A DNA stretch of 64,000 nt from positions 1-64,000 of the forward strand of contig JAHHRJ010000005.1 in NCBI GenBank assembly GCA_020025885.1, in the 5' to 3' direction. Under the pieces are notes generated by a model. The model did no database searches. It had not been told where the DNA came from and saw only the letters and a list, made by a program, of their open reading frames with translations. Each line of letters begins with the position of its first letter. Position 1 is the first letter of the stretch. This document shows, piece after piece, positions 1 to 9,113 of this stretch. The DNA comes from Butyricicoccus sp. Its GTDB lineage: Bacteria > Bacillota > Clostridia > Oscillospirales > Butyricicoccaceae. Made by a program: the position numbers and the translations under genes.

Positions 1-22
1 TAGACCCTTATAGGGTCTGTTC

Positions 23-54
23 AAACCACCCGTTCAACGGGTGGTTTTGATTTT
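23..54 (+). terminator. Rho-independent terminator of an upstream gene
   Basis: A 10-bp stem with a 5-nt loop (AAACCACCCG / CGGGTGGTTT) is followed by TGATTTT. A shorter palindrome, AGACCCT-TAT-AGGGTCT, lies just before it at 2-18. It probably ends a gene lying left of the window. Confidence 0.75.
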
Positions 55-86
55 ACAGCATGGATATCGTAATTGAATCTCATGGC

Positions 87-115
87 TTCACAAGTAATCT
101 GCAAAATGATATAAT
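87..115 (+). promoter_or_regulatory. Sigma-A promoter for the DUF805 gene
   Basis: TTCACA (87-92), a 17-bp spacer and TATAAT (110-115). The ATG at 147 follows about 25 nt after the predicted start of transcription. Confidence 0.7.
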
Positions 116-146
116 AAACCAATCAGATAAAAAGGAGCATCAGGCA

Positions 147-494
147 ATGGAAACTAACCCCATTCGCGCATTTGCGGAAATGTGGACACATATTTTTGAT
201 TTTTCTGGACGTACCAGACGTGTCTCTTATTGGGGGGCGGTGGTCGTGAACTTTTTTATCTCGGTGTTATTGAGCTTTTTCCCATATGCAAGCGCTGTCT
301 ATACCGTCATAAGCATCATACCAGGGGCTGCAATGTCAGTACGTCGTCTGCATGATATCAACTGGTCGGGGTGGTGGCTTGTTGTTGCCCTGATTCCATT
401 CGGCGGCATTTTCGTGTTTATCTTGCTTCTCATGGATAGCACGGGTGCCAATCGTTTTGGGGATAGTCCTAAATATGGCAAGGTTCCCTTTTAA
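147..494 (+). CDS. DUF805 family small membrane protein
   Basis: A 115-residue integral membrane protein. The ATG at 147 is chosen over the longer frame opening at 60 because AAAAGGAG ends about 8 nt before it and the promoter at 87-115 would lie inside the longer version. The N-terminus carries FDFSGRTRR followed by SYWG, the usual opening of DUF805 proteins. Three or four hydrophobic segments follow, with a conserved VRRLHDINWSGWW stretch between the second and third and a polar C-terminal tail ending in NRFGDSPKYG. The length matches the family (about 110-130 aa). The function of DUF805 is unknown. It appears to be a single-gene unit unrelated to the operon that follows. Confidence 0.85.
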   Translation: METNPIRAFAEMWTHIFDFSGRTRRVSYWGAVVVNFFISVLLSFFPYASAVYTVISIIPGAAMSVRRLHDINWSGWWLVVALIPFGGIFVFILLLMDSTGANRFGDSPKYGKVPF

Positions 495-569
495 GATTCA
501 TTTTTTTCAAGATATCCGGCAGAATGGTCTGAAAATTGCGGCAAGCGTATAAAAAATTTTGCAGATGGC

Positions 570-598
570 TTGCATCGAGTCATAAAAGATGGTATACT
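570..598 (+). promoter_or_regulatory. Sigma-A promoter of the rimP-nusA-infB operon
   Basis: TTGCAT (570-575), a 17-bp spacer and TATACT (593-598) lie about 80 nt before the rimP start. No other comparable promoter was seen before ribF, so it may drive the whole operon. Confidence 0.75.
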
Positions 599-680
599 AA
601 GAACAGTAAAGTATCATGTAATTTTGGAGAGTGGGGTGACCCACTCTTTCTTATTGCTTGTTGCAAATGAGGAGGTAAGG

Positions 681-1145
681 ATGCAGACGAAAGAACGAAT
701 CCGCAGAGTCGAAGAAATGGCACTGCCCCTGTGCGAACAGGTCGGCGTCACCCTTTGGGATGTGGAGTTTGAAAAAGAAGGCGGCCAGTATATGCTGACC
801 ATCACCATCGACCGCGAAGGTGGTGTGGATATTGACCACTGCGAGAAAATCTCGCGTGCAATTGACCCCATGCTGGACGCGAAGGAGTTCGACGCACTGC
901 CGCCGTATACACTGTGCGTGTCCTCCGCTGGCTTAGAACGTCGTCTCAAAAAACCAGAACACTTTGCAAAGTATCTGGGCGAGACCGTTGAAGTCAAATT
1001 CTATAAGGCAATTGACGGTACAAAAATCGTTGAGGGTACGCTCAGAGGCTATGACAATGGTGATGTTACCATCGAAGCTGATGGGCAGACTGTTGTATAT
1101 GAGGCAAAGGATGTGGCTGCTGTCCGTCTGACCATAGAGGTTTAA
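681..1145 (+). CDS. rimP: Ribosome maturation factor RimP
   Basis: A 154-residue protein needed for 30S subunit maturation. The ATG at 681 is chosen because GAGGAGG sits 5-10 nt upstream; the longer frame from 570 would begin inside the promoter. The N-terminal domain includes the GVTLWDVEFEKEGG and LTITIDREGGVDIDHCEKISR stretches typical of RimP, and a C-terminal SH3-like domain follows (roughly residues 85-154). The normal length is about 150 aa. It is the first gene of the nusA-infB operon, its standard position in Firmicutes. Confidence 0.95.
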   Translation: MQTKERIRRVEEMALPLCEQVGVTLWDVEFEKEGGQYMLTITIDREGGVDIDHCEKISRAIDPMLDAKEFDALPPYTLCVSSAGLERRLKKPEHFAKYLGETVEVKFYKAIDGTKIVEGTLRGYDNGDVTIEADGQTVVYEAKDVAAVRLTIEV

Positions 1146-1210
1146 GACAGCAATAAGGGAATTGTGTCCGGTGGGGCACGCAGGATCGTAAGGAGTGAAT
1201 CACAACCACA

Positions 1211-2272
1211 ATGATAAACAAAGAGTTTTTCGCCGCTGTTGAACAGCTGGAGAAGGAGAAGGGGATTCCAGTAGACTACATGCTGGACCGCGTGGGTCAG
1301 GCACTGATTACCGCCTATAAGCGTGAGAATGATGGAATGACAGATAATGTCTATGTTGTTCCCGACCGTGAGAATCAGGAAATCCGTATGTTTGTGCGCA
1401 AGACCGTTGTAGATGACGTATATGAGCCATACGAGGAGCTGAGCGTGGAAGAAGCACGTGAGTATAAGGTGAACGCAATGCTGGGCGATATCATCGATAT
1501 TGATATCCCGACCCGCTCTTTCGGACGTATTGCAGCACAGACTGCAAAGCAGGTTATCATTCAGGGCATCCGTGAGGCAGAGCGCGGCATGGTGCTGTCT
1601 GAGTTCGAGTCCAAGGAACACGAAATTCTGACTGCAACCGTTTCTCGTATTGATCCACGTGGCGGCTATATTCTGGAGATGATCTCGCAGGGCGAAAAGA
1701 CTGAGGCGATCCTCCCAGTATCCGAGCAGGTACGCAACGAGGAATTCAAGGAAGGCGACCGTATCAAGGTTTATGTAATCGAAGTGCGCAAGGGCACACG
1801 CGGTCCGCAGATCCTCATTTCTCGTACCCATCCGGGTCTTGTAAAGCGTCTGTTTGAACTGGAAGTACCAGAAATCCATGACGGTATTGTGGAAGTGAAG
1901 TCCATTGCACGTGAGGCAGGCAGCCGCACCAAGATCGCAGTGACCTCTAACGACCCGAATGTAGATCCGATCGGTGCTTGCGTTGGTACACGCGGCGCAC
2001 GTGTCAGCAACATTGTTGACGAGCTGGGCGGTGAGAAAATCGATATTATCAAGTGGAGCGAGGACACTGCGGCATTCGTTTCCGCGGCACTTGCACCGGC
2101 AGATGTTGTGTCTGCAACGATGCAGGCTGAGGCAAAGGCTTGCCGTGTCATTGTTCCAGATGACCAGCTGTCTCTTGCAATCGGCAAGGAAGGTCAGAAT
2201 GCACGTCTGGCTGCCAAGCTGACTAGCTGCAAAATTGATATCGCCGCTGCTTCTCAGGCAGATACTGAGTAG
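1211..2272 (+). CDS. nusA: Transcription termination/antitermination factor NusA
   Basis: A 353-residue RNA polymerase-associated factor that modulates pausing, termination and antitermination. An N-terminal polymerase-binding domain (about 1-125) is followed by an S1 domain (about 135-200) and two KH domains (about 200-350), with GACVGTRGARV and LAIGKEGQNARLAA as the KH signatures. The length matches the short Firmicutes form lacking the C-terminal acidic repeats of proteobacterial NusA. The ATG at 1211 has AAGGAG about 17 nt upstream, a rather long spacing, but no alternative start fits better. It is co-transcribed with rimP and ylxR. Confidence 0.96.
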   Translation: MINKEFFAAVEQLEKEKGIPVDYMLDRVGQALITAYKRENDGMTDNVYVVPDRENQEIRMFVRKTVVDDVYEPYEELSVEEAREYKVNAMLGDIIDIDIPTRSFGRIAAQTAKQVIIQGIREAERGMVLSEFESKEHEILTATVSRIDPRGGYILEMISQGEKTEAILPVSEQVRNEEFKEGDRIKVYVIEVRKGTRGPQILISRTHPGLVKRLFELEVPEIHDGIVEVKSIAREAGSRTKIAVTSNDPNVDPIGACVGTRGARVSNIVDELGGEKIDIIKWSEDTAAFVSAALAPADVVSATMQAEAKACRVIVPDDQLSLAIGKEGQNARLAAKLTSCKIDIAAASQADTE

Positions 2273-2297
2273 AAAGAAAATAAGGGGGGACAGAACC

Positions 2298-2576
2298 ATG
2301 CAGCAAAAAAAGATCCCCATGCGGCAATGTTTGGGCTGCCGCACGATGTATCCCAAGCGCGAACTCATTCGCGCAGTGCGTTCACCAGAAGGCGAGATCA
2401 CCCTTGACTTTAAGGGGCGTGCACCTGGGCGCGGCGCGTATTTGTGCCCAAATCCGGATTGCCTGAAAAAAGCACGCAAGTCACGCGCACTCGAACGTGC
2501 CTTCTCGTGTCAGGTACCAGAAGCTGTTTATGATGCGCTGGAAGCGCGCATGGAGGAAGAAACGAATGCAGATTGA
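2298..2576 (+). CDS. ylxR: YlxR (RnpM) RNA-binding protein
   Basis: A 92-residue basic protein of the DUF448/YlxR family, which in Bacillus has been reported to bind and modulate RNase P. The ATG at 2298 is preceded by AAGGGGGGA; the longer frame from 2235 overlaps the end of nusA and lacks a better site. Signature elements seen are IPMRQCLGC, the LIRAVRSPEG strand and GRGAYLCPNPDCL. Its last 11 bases overlap the start of ylxQ, so the two are probably translationally coupled. Confidence 0.92.
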   Translation: MQQKKIPMRQCLGCRTMYPKRELIRAVRSPEGEITLDFKGRAPGRGAYLCPNPDCLKKARKSRALERAFSCQVPEAVYDALEARMEEETNAD

Positions 2577-2967
2577 ATCCCTGCTGGGTCTCATCGGTCT
2601 GGCACGACGTGCAGGTAAACTCGCAGTCGGCGAGGCGCTTACGGCTGAACTGGTGGAGGCAGGTCGCGCACGCGCGATTTTCCTTGCACAAGATGCCGGA
2701 GAGGTGACAAAACGCAAGGTCATGCGCCATGATACGCGTGTACCCGTATTCCAAGTCCCTTGCAGCAAGGAAGTACTGGGCAAGGCGGTCGGCTTTGCCG
2801 GATGTGCGGTGTGCGCAATGCAGGACGTTGGCATGGCAGCTGCGGCTGCAAAAAAGCTGTCTGAAACTTCTCCGGAGAATGCACAGGCGGCACAGCGTGT
2901 GACCGAAAAGAAGTCACACATTGACAGCAGAAAAGGGCTGAAAAAGGACAAAAAGTCCCGCGGTTAA
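2566..2967 (+). CDS. ylxQ: YlxQ, L7Ae/L30e-family RNA-binding protein
   Basis: A 133-residue member of the L7Ae family that binds kink-turn RNA. The start at 2566 (MQIESLLGLIGLARRAGKL) has GGAGGAAG just upstream within the end of ylxR; the longer frame from 2497 is not used. The first ~95 residues cover the L7Ae fold. The C-terminal ~35 residues are lysine-rich (ending KGLKKDKKSRG) and extend beyond the usual ~100 aa of the family, perhaps as a nucleic-acid-binding tail. Its stop codon lies in the loop of a CGCGG hairpin (2959-2974). Confidence 0.88.
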   Translation: MQIESLLGLIGLARRAGKLAVGEALTAELVEAGRARAIFLAQDAGEVTKRKVMRHDTRVPVFQVPCSKEVLGKAVGFAGCAVCAMQDVGMAAAAAKKLSETSPENAQAAQRVTEKKSHIDSRKGLKKDKKSRG

Positions 2968-3009
2968 TTCCGCGATTTTATAGATTCGCCGCATGAAATC
3001 ATGCGGCGA
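2959..3009 (+). other. Two hairpins in the ylxQ-infB intergenic leader
   Basis: CGCGG-TTAATT-CCGCG (2959-2974) is followed by ATTTTAT and could act as a weak terminator or attenuator. It is followed by a 24-base perfect palindrome, TCGCCGCATGA-AA-TCATGCGGCGA (2986-3009). Both precede infB by less than 110 nt. They could be processing sites or protein-binding sites; the sequence alone does not decide. Confidence 0.5.
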
Positions 3010-3068
3010 CCTTCCAAACCGCTTGCGGTCGCTGCCGCTTGTGGAAATTCTTATGGAGGTGAAGGCTA

Positions 3069-5468
3069 ATGGCATTAGAGAGTAAATATCGTGTTCACGA
3101 AGTCGCAAAGGACTTTGGAGTTGGCAATAAGGAAATTACAGATATTTTGACAAAGTATGCAAAGGTACCGAAGAATCACATGCAGGTGCTCGATGAGCAT
3201 GAACTGAGTCTCATTTTTGAGGTCATGACGCAGGATAATCAGGTGGCTGCACTGGAGGAAACTTTGCAGAACCAGCAGCAGGTGCGCAGCAAGAAGCTCG
3301 CGGAATCCCGTCAGCAGGCAGCGGCACAGCGTCAGGAAGCACAGAAGCAGGAGCAGAAAGCAAAGCCAGCTGCAAAGCCGCAGCAGAATGCGGCTTCAGC
3401 AGAGCACAAGCAGGCTGATACAAAGCAGGAGCAGAAAGCACCAGCAGAAAAGCAGCAGCACAGCCGCGTAAAGCAGGTACACCGCATTGATACCCGTACT
3501 GGCGGTGACGTAAATCTGGATAAGTACGATGAGCGTATTGATTCTCTCGTATCGGAAAAGGCAGAGCGTATGTCTTCTTCCAGCCAGAAGAAGCAGAAGC
3601 TCACCAAGAAATCTGATCAGCGTGCAAAGCAGCAGGCTTCTGGTAAGCGCCGTCAGGAGGAGCAGGAAAAAATGCGCCGCTTGCAGCGTCAGCAGCAGCA
3701 GGCAGCTGCAAAGAAGGTACAGCTCAAGGTTTCCATTCCGGATGAGATCAATGTGGGCGAGTTTGCACAGCGCATGAAGCGTACCGCGGCAGATGTCATT
3801 AAGGAGCTGATGAAGCTGGGCGTTATGGCATCCGTATCCGAAACCATCGACTTTGATACTGCGGCACTGGTTGCAGAGGAAATGGGCGCAAAGGTTGAGA
3901 AGGAAGTTCATGTGACCATCGAGGAGCGTCTGTTTGATGAGCACGAGGACAAGGAAGAAGATCTCCTGCCGCGTGATCCGGTCGTTGTGGTTATGGGTCA
4001 CGTTGACCATGGTAAGACTTCTCTGCTTGATGCGATCCGTAAGACTAAGGTTACCGCTGGTGAGGCGGGCGGCATTACCCAGCACATCGGTGCATATCGC
4101 GTAGAGGTTGACGGCAAGCCGATCACCTTCCTCGATACTCCAGGTCATGCTGCGTTTACTTCTATGCGTGCACGTGGTGCGCAGGTAACGGATATCGCTA
4201 TCCTTGTGGTTGCAGCAGATGACGGTATCATGCCGCAGACGATCGAGGCGATCAACCACGCAAAGGCTGCAAATGTGCCGATCATCGTGGCTGTGAACAA
4301 GATGGATAAGGAAAGCGCAAATCCAGACCGCGTACTCCAGCAGCTGACGGAGTATGAACTGGTTCCAGAGGAATGGGGCGGCGAGACCATCGTTTGCAAC
4401 ATCTCTGCAAAGTTCGGTCAGGGCATCGAGAATCTGCTCGAAATGGTGCTGCTGACCGCGGAGGTCGCAGACCTCAAGGCAAATCCGAACCGTCAGGCAA
4501 AGGGTACTGTTATCGAGGCAAAGCTCGACAAGGGTCGTGGTCCAGTTGCAACTATTTTGGTACAGAATGGTACCCTGCGTACAGGCGACGTTGTGGTTGC
4601 AGGTACAGCAGTTGGTCGTGTCCGCGCAATGACAGACGACGACGGCAAGAAGATTCAGACAGCAGGTCCATCCGTACCAGTTGAGATCATCGGTCTGGGC
4701 GAAGTGCCGGGCGCAGGCGATATCTTCTATGCAGTTGATGACGAGCGCATGGCACGTGAGCTGGTTGAACAACGTAAGCAGAAGGAGAAGGACGAGCGCA
4801 ACAAGAATTTCCACAAGGTTACTCTGGATAATCTGTTTGCTTCCATTCAGGAAGGCGAGATGAAGGAGCTTGGCATCATTGTGAAGGCAGACGTACAGGG
4901 TTCTGCGGAGGCACTGCGTGCTTCCCTCGAAAAGCTGTCCAATGAAGAGGTTCGTGTACGCGTCATCCATAGTGCAGTTGGTGCAATCAATGAATCTGAT
5001 GTCATGCTGGCAGCAGCTTCCGGCGCGATCATCGTTGGATTTAATGTACGTCCAGATCGTGCAGCAGCAGATTCTGCGGCAGTACAGGGCGTTGATATGC
5101 GTATGTACCGTATCATTTATGACTGCATCGAGGAGATGGAGCAGGCAATGAAGGGTATGCTGGCACCGAAATTCCGCGAGGCAATTTTGGGTCATGCAGA
5201 AGTGCGTACCACATTCCGTGTTTCTGGTGTTGGTACCATTGCAGGCTGCTATGTACAGGATGGCAAGATCCAGCGTTCGGCACAGGTGCGTATCGTGCGT
5301 GATGGCATCGTCATTCACGAAGGCGTACTGTCCTCGCTCAAGCGCTTCAAGGATGATGTTAAGGAAGTCGCTTCGAGCTATGAGTGCGGCTGTGGATTTG
5401 AAAACTTTAACGACATTAAGGAAGGCGATGTATTTGAAGCCTTCATTATGGAAGAAATCAAGCAGTAA
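3069..5468 (+). CDS. infB: Translation initiation factor IF-2
   Basis: A 799-residue GTPase that brings initiator tRNA to the 30S subunit. The ATG at 3069 has TGGAGGTG upstream. An IF2-N domain lies at about 1-55 ([17 protein letters not shown]). A long Gln/Lys/Ala-rich, presumably disordered linker (about 75-230) and a second IF2-N domain (about 240-290) follow. The G domain begins near residue 305 with [19 protein letters not shown] and NKMD, and domains II, III (c-terminal IF2) and IV close the protein. The linker is encoded by repetitive CAG/GCA-rich DNA, which produces long meaningless antisense frames. Confidence 0.97.
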   Translation: MALESKYRVHEVAKDFGVGNKEITDILTKYAKVPKNHMQVLDEHELSLIFEVMTQDNQVAALEETLQNQQQVRSKKLAESRQQAAAQRQEAQKQEQKAKPAAKPQQNAASAEHKQADTKQEQKAPAEKQQHSRVKQVHRIDTRTGGDVNLDKYDERIDSLVSEKAERMSSSSQKKQKLTKKSDQRAKQQASGKRRQEEQEKMRRLQRQQQQAAAKKVQLKVSIPDEINVGEFAQRMKRTAADVIKELMKLGVMASVSETIDFDTAALVAEEMGAKVEKEVHVTIEERLFDEHEDKEEDLLPRDPVVVVMGHVDHGKTSLLDAIRKTKVTAGEAGGITQHIGAYRVEVDGKPITFLDTPGHAAFTSMRARGAQVTDIAILVVAADDGIMPQTIEAINHAKAANVPIIVAVNKMDKESANPDRVLQQLTEYELVPEEWGGETIVCNISAKFGQGIENLLEMVLLTAEVADLKANPNRQAKGTVIEAKLDKGRGPVATILVQNGTLRTGDVVVAGTAVGRVRAMTDDDGKKIQTAGPSVPVEIIGLGEVPGAGDIFYAVDDERMARELVEQRKQKEKDERNKNFHKVTLDNLFASIQEGEMKELGIIVKADVQGSAEALRASLEKLSNEEVRVRVIHSAVGAINESDVMLAAASGAIIVGFNVRPDRAAADSAAVQGVDMRMYRIIYDCIEEMEQAMKGMLAPKFREAILGHAEVRTTFRVSGVGTIAGCYVQDGKIQRSAQVRIVRDGIVIHEGVLSSLKRFKDDVKEVASSYECGCGFENFNDIKEGDVFEAFIMEEIKQ

Positions 5469-5521
5469 CAATATAGAGCGGTTCTCATGCCGCTTGACCC
5501 CATAACAGATCGCAATTAGAC

Positions 5522-5791
5522 ACAGGGGCGGGCAGAACGCCCGCCCCTGTGAGACTGTCGAAGAACTTCGACAGTCTTTCCAGGGGAACCCAGTCCTCCT
5601 AGATGCAGAGCCAGTTCCAGTAGAAACTGGCTCTGATACCCTCGGTTTCGCGCACGTTGCGCGGGTCGCGGGCAAAATCCAAGGCGCATGTCCTTGGATT
5701 TTGAAAATTTAGGGTCGCTTCGCTCCAAAACAAAACAGTCAAAAGACTTTTTCGACAAGCTGACAAGGGCGAGCAGAACACCCACCCCTGT
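5522..5791. repeat. Palindrome-rich repeat block, MITE- or BIME-like
   Basis: A 360-base gap between infB and rbfA filled almost entirely by symmetrical DNA. A GC-rich hairpin at 5522-5550 (ACAGGGGCGGG arm) recurs as a 29-bp copy at 5763-5791 with four differences, all G to A. Inside are AGACTGTCGAAG-AA-CTTCGACAGTCT (5552-5577), GAGCCAGTT/AACTGGCTC (5608-5633) and AAAATCCAAGG/CCTTGGATTTT (5674-5702). The right inner edge (5744-5761), read in reverse, resembles the left inner edge (5552-5569): CTTGTCGAAAAAG versus CTGTCGAAGAA. I see no coding capacity. It probably inserted into the operon and still allows read-through, since rbfA has no clear promoter of its own. Confidence 0.6.
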
Positions 5792-5828
5792 ATCCATTTA
5801 GGAATCCCAAAGGAGGGAATTTACAATT

Positions 5829-6206
5829 ATGGCAAATAATCGCATTGACCGAATTTCAGAAATGGTGGGACGCGCACTGGCAGAGGCAATCCGTTCGGTA
5901 AAAGATCCGCGCGTTTCAGACGCATTTGTTTCTGTGACCCATTGTGAAGTCACAAACGATCTGCGTTATGCAAAGGTTTATATCTCAGTCATGGGTCCGG
6001 ATGCACAGGCGACTGAGGTCATGAAGGGCTTGAAGTCCGCAGCAGGCTGGCTGCGCCGTGAGGTTGGACATGCCGTACAGCTTCGCTATGCACCAGAGCT
6101 GGTATTTACACTCGATCATTCCATTGAAAGCGGTGCACACATCAATGATGTCATCAACCAGCTGGAGCGTGATGGTAAGATGGGCACAGGGGAGAATGAT
6201 GAATGA
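5829..6206 (+). CDS. rbfA: Ribosome-binding factor A
   Basis: A 125-residue 30S maturation factor that binds near helix 45 of 16S rRNA. The ATG at 5829 follows AAAGGAGGGAATTTACAATT. It has the KH-like fold signatures: NRIDRISEMVGRALAE at the N-terminus, DPRVSDAFVSVTHCEVTNDLRYAKVYISV in two pieces at the centre, and LRYAPELVFTLDHSIESG near the C-terminus. The length is normal. Its stop overlaps the nrnA start by 4 bases (ATGA). Confidence 0.96.
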   Translation: MANNRIDRISEMVGRALAEAIRSVKDPRVSDAFVSVTHCEVTNDLRYAKVYISVMGPDAQATEVMKGLKSAAGWLRREVGHAVQLRYAPELVFTLDHSIESGAHINDVINQLERDGKMGTGENDE

Positions 6207-7168
6207 GTGGAACCATTGAACAGGCTGCACAGGCACTGCTTGCAGCAGACAACATTCTGATTATCACCCATCGCCGTCCAGACGGTGACACCACAGGCTG
6301 TGCAGGTGCGCTTTGCCGCGGTTTGCGTCAACTTGGCAAAACAGCATATATTCTGCCAAATCCCGATTTAACGGCGCGTTATGAACAACTCATTGCGCCA
6401 TGTTATGCGCCAGAAGACTTTGCACCAGAATTTGTTGTAACCACAGATATTGCAGATTTTGGACTGTTTACAGAAAATGCAAAGCCCTATGAGGATCGCA
6501 TTGATGTGGTACTTGACCACCATCGTTCCAATCGAATGGCGGCTTCTGTGCGTGTCGTGCGTGAGTCTGCAGGTGCAAATGCTGAAGTTGTGCTCGATGT
6601 ACTCGATGCAATGGGCGTGACACTGGATACAGAGATCGCAACTTGTATCTATGTGGCACTTTCCACAGATACAGGTTGTTTCCGCTATTCCAACACAACA
6701 CCAGACACACTCCGCGCCGCAGCACGCTGTCTGGAAGCTGGTGTAGATGGCGGAGAGCTCAACCGCAAGCTGTTTGAGGTCAAGACTTGGGCACGTTTCC
6801 AAATGGAACGCATTGTTGTTGATACCGTGGAGTTTCTGCGAGACGGCAAGATCGCACTTGCGCTGATTCGCCGTGCGGATATTGACAAGACGGGTGCAGA
6901 TATGGATGATCTGGATTCCATTGCATCTTTGACACGCCAAATCGAGGGCGTACAGGTTGGTATTACGATTACAGAAAACAAAGATCTCACTTGCAAGATC
7001 TCTGTGCGCACCACAAAAGAGGTGGATGCTTCTGCAATCTGCGCAAAGTGCGGCGGTGGCGGGCATCTGCGTGCCGCAGGTGCTAACCTTTCTTGTGGCA
7101 TTGATGAGGCACGCGCAAAGATTCTGGAAGCAGCAGAGCAGGTCTATGCAGAAAGTGAGCTGGCTTAA
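6203..7168 (+). CDS. nrnA: Bifunctional oligoribonuclease / pAp phosphatase NrnA
   Basis: A 321-residue DHH/DHHA1 phosphoesterase expected to degrade nano-RNAs and dephosphorylate 3'-phosphoadenosine 5'-phosphate. The DHH domain shows HRRPDGDTTG (metal site), TTDIADFG and LDHHRSN (the DHH motif near residue 110). The C-terminal DHHA1 domain carries the GGGGHLRAAG substrate-binding loop near residue 285. It starts inside the rbfA stop (ATGA) and ends directly against truB, so the genes are tightly coupled. Its pAp phosphatase activity would matter if the sulfotransferase-like gene at 58.6-60.6 kb uses PAPS, because pAp is the by-product. Confidence 0.94.
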   Translation: MSGTIEQAAQALLAADNILIITHRRPDGDTTGCAGALCRGLRQLGKTAYILPNPDLTARYEQLIAPCYAPEDFAPEFVVTTDIADFGLFTENAKPYEDRIDVVLDHHRSNRMAASVRVVRESAGANAEVVLDVLDAMGVTLDTEIATCIYVALSTDTGCFRYSNTTPDTLRAAARCLEAGVDGGELNRKLFEVKTWARFQMERIVVDTVEFLRDGKIALALIRRADIDKTGADMDDLDSIASLTRQIEGVQVGITITENKDLTCKISVRTTKEVDASAICAKCGGGGHLRAAGANLSCGIDEARAKILEAAEQVYAESELA

Positions 7169-8080
7169 ATGGAGACAAGCGGCATTTTAATTTTTAATAA
7201 ACCGCAAGATTTTACGTCCCATGATGTTGTGGCAAAGCTCCGAGGCATTCTGCGTACCCGCAAAATTGGGCATGGCGGTACGCTTGACCCAATGGCGACG
7301 GGTGTACTCCCGATTTTTGTGGGCGGTGCAACCAAGGCAGCAGACTATGCGGCGGCACAGGATAAAGAATATATTGCAGGATTTACACTCGGACAGGCGA
7401 CCGATACCCAAGACACCACAGGAACAGTTGTGGCACGATCTGAAAAATGTGCCACAACTGCACAAGTGGAGGAAGCACTCGCAGGATTTTTGGGCGCACA
7501 AAAGCAGATCCCACCCATGTATTCTGCGGTGAAGATCGGTGGGCAAAAACTCTATGACCTTGCTCGCAAGGGCAAAGAGGTGGAGCGACCAGCACGCGAT
7601 ATTACGATTTTGGATATCGCACTATGTGACTTTGACGAACAAACGCAGAAAGGCACATTTCGTGTCGTATGCTCCAAGGGCACGTATGTGCGCACGATCA
7701 TACACGATTTGGGCGAGCGGCTGGGCACATATGCGGCAATGCATACACTGACGCGAATCCGTTCGGGTGACTATCTCTTGGAGGGTGCGATTTCCTTCGA
7801 GGAGATCGAAGCGGCACGTGATGCCGGTACACTGGACACGTTATTCCGTCCCACAGATACACTGTTTACAGCATATCCGGCGGTTACGATGAGCGATGAG
7901 GGCAATGACCGTGCGTTGCGCGGGGCAACGGTGTTTGAACGCCAGACAAGCGGACTTTCCGAATTTGCACCGGGGACAATATGCCGCGTCTACCATGACA
8001 ATGCATTTTGTATGCTGGGACGAATTGACACGCTGGATAAGGGTGGAAACGGTCTGTTTGTCCATAAAAATTTTCGATAA
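7169..8080 (+). CDS. truB: tRNA pseudouridine(55) synthase TruB
   Basis: A 303-residue enzyme that isomerises U55 in the T-loop of tRNA. The start codon immediately follows the nrnA stop. The catalytic aspartate is Asp40 in GHGGTLDPMATG. Further family motifs are IPPMYSAVKIGGQKLYDLAR and GTYVRTIIHDLGE. The C-terminal ~80 residues form the RNA-binding extension (TruB C-terminal/PUA-like). No ribosome site of its own is obvious, so translation probably depends on nrnA. Confidence 0.95.
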   Translation: METSGILIFNKPQDFTSHDVVAKLRGILRTRKIGHGGTLDPMATGVLPIFVGGATKAADYAAAQDKEYIAGFTLGQATDTQDTTGTVVARSEKCATTAQVEEALAGFLGAQKQIPPMYSAVKIGGQKLYDLARKGKEVERPARDITILDIALCDFDEQTQKGTFRVVCSKGTYVRTIIHDLGERLGTYAAMHTLTRIRSGDYLLEGAISFEEIEAARDAGTLDTLFRPTDTLFTAYPAVTMSDEGNDRALRGATVFERQTSGLSEFAPGTICRVYHDNAFCMLGRIDTLDKGGNGLFVHKNFR

Positions 8081-8128
8081 TTCGATAAATAGAGAAAGGA
8101 AGCATTTCGCTTCCGCTGGAGGTTCCAG

Positions 8129-9034
8129 ATGATATCACAGCATCAAAAACCGCGTGCGATCGCGCTCGGTTACTTTGACGGTGTGCACATGGGACACCGT
8201 GCGTTGATGCAGCGTGCTGTGCAGCGTGCACACGAGATCGGTGGCACATCTGCGGTGTTCACGTTTGATCAGCATCCGTCTTCGGTCGTTTCTGGTGAGC
8301 ACGTTCCGCTGCTGACTGTGGATGCATACCGGCAAGATGAAATCAAGCAGCGCGGTGGCGTGGATGAAGTGATCTTTGGTCACTTCGAGGAATTGCGCAC
8401 GATGGATTGGCGCGACTTTATCCATGAACTGCTCATTGGCAGATTTCATGCAAAATATATTATTTCCGGACACAATAACCGATTCGGCTATATGGGACGC
8501 GGTACACCAGAGGGCATGGCAGAAGAATGTGCCAAGGTGGGAGTGGGATATGACTGCATTGAGGACGTCAAAATTGGCGGTGTGGTGGTATCCTCAACCT
8601 ATATCAGACAGCTCATTTCCCTCGGTGATATGGAGCGTGTCTCTGAATTTTTAGGGCACCCCTATACGATCACAGGTGTTGTGGAGCATGGGCGCAAGGT
8701 CGGGCGTACCTATGGCGTGCCAACAGTCAATTTGCCACTGCCGCCTGAAATGGCACTCCCACCATTCGGCGTGTATGCATCGCGTGTATGTGTAGGCGAT
8801 CAGGCGTATCTTGCGGCGACTAACATTGGCGTTAAGCCCACCTTTGTAGATGCAGGTGTGCCTACAATTGAACCGCATTTACTGGATTTTTCCGGTGATC
8901 TATATGGAAAACTGATCCATGTGGAATTGCATCGTTTTTTACGACCGGAAAAGACATTTGATTCGGTGGAAGCACTCCGTGCAGCCATTGAAGAAAATGT
9001 ACAGCAGACCCGTGACTTTTTTGCGGATAAGTAA
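8129..9034 (+). CDS. ribF: Bifunctional riboflavin kinase / FAD synthetase
   Basis: A 301-residue enzyme that makes FMN from riboflavin and then FAD. The N-terminal FMN adenylyltransferase half has the nucleotidyltransferase motif YFDGVHMGHRALM near residue 14 and STYIRQLISLG (the ISSTxIR-type motif) near residue 155. The C-terminal flavokinase half (about 180-300) shows HGRKVGRTYGVPTVNL and the GVYASRV strand. GGAGG lies 6-10 nt before the ATG at 8129. It is the last gene of the operon and is followed by a strong terminator. Confidence 0.95.
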   Translation: MISQHQKPRAIALGYFDGVHMGHRALMQRAVQRAHEIGGTSAVFTFDQHPSSVVSGEHVPLLTVDAYRQDEIKQRGGVDEVIFGHFEELRTMDWRDFIHELLIGRFHAKYIISGHNNRFGYMGRGTPEGMAEECAKVGVGYDCIEDVKIGGVVVSSTYIRQLISLGDMERVSEFLGHPYTITGVVEHGRKVGRTYGVPTVNLPLPPEMALPPFGVYASRVCVGDQAYLAATNIGVKPTFVDAGVPTIEPHLLDFSGDLYGKLIHVELHRFLRPEKTFDSVEALRAAIEENVQQTRDFFADK

Positions 9035-9072
9035 AGAAAAAAGACAGAGGTAAATCAATCCTTTGTCTGTAT

Positions 9073-9113
9073 AAAAAGCCCAGCTTTGGATGAAACCAAG
9101 GCTGGGCTTTTTA
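9073..9113 (+). terminator. Terminator after ribF
   Basis: Stem AAAAAGCCCAGC with a partner GCTGGGCTTTTT and an interrupted inner stem (TTTGG/CCAAG). It ends in a T-run on the + strand and an A-run on the left, so it could also serve a minus-strand transcript. Confidence 0.85.

Noticed and set aside
1142..2479. 445-codon open frame antisense to nusA and ylxR
   Set aside because: It is a shadow of two well-supported genes, with no motif and no ribosome site.
3396..5675. 759-codon open frame antisense to infB
   Set aside because: It lies opposite a clearly coding infB, has Cys/His/Leu-rich composition typical of reverse-frame translation of CAG/GCA-rich DNA, and lacks a ribosome site and any recognisable domain.
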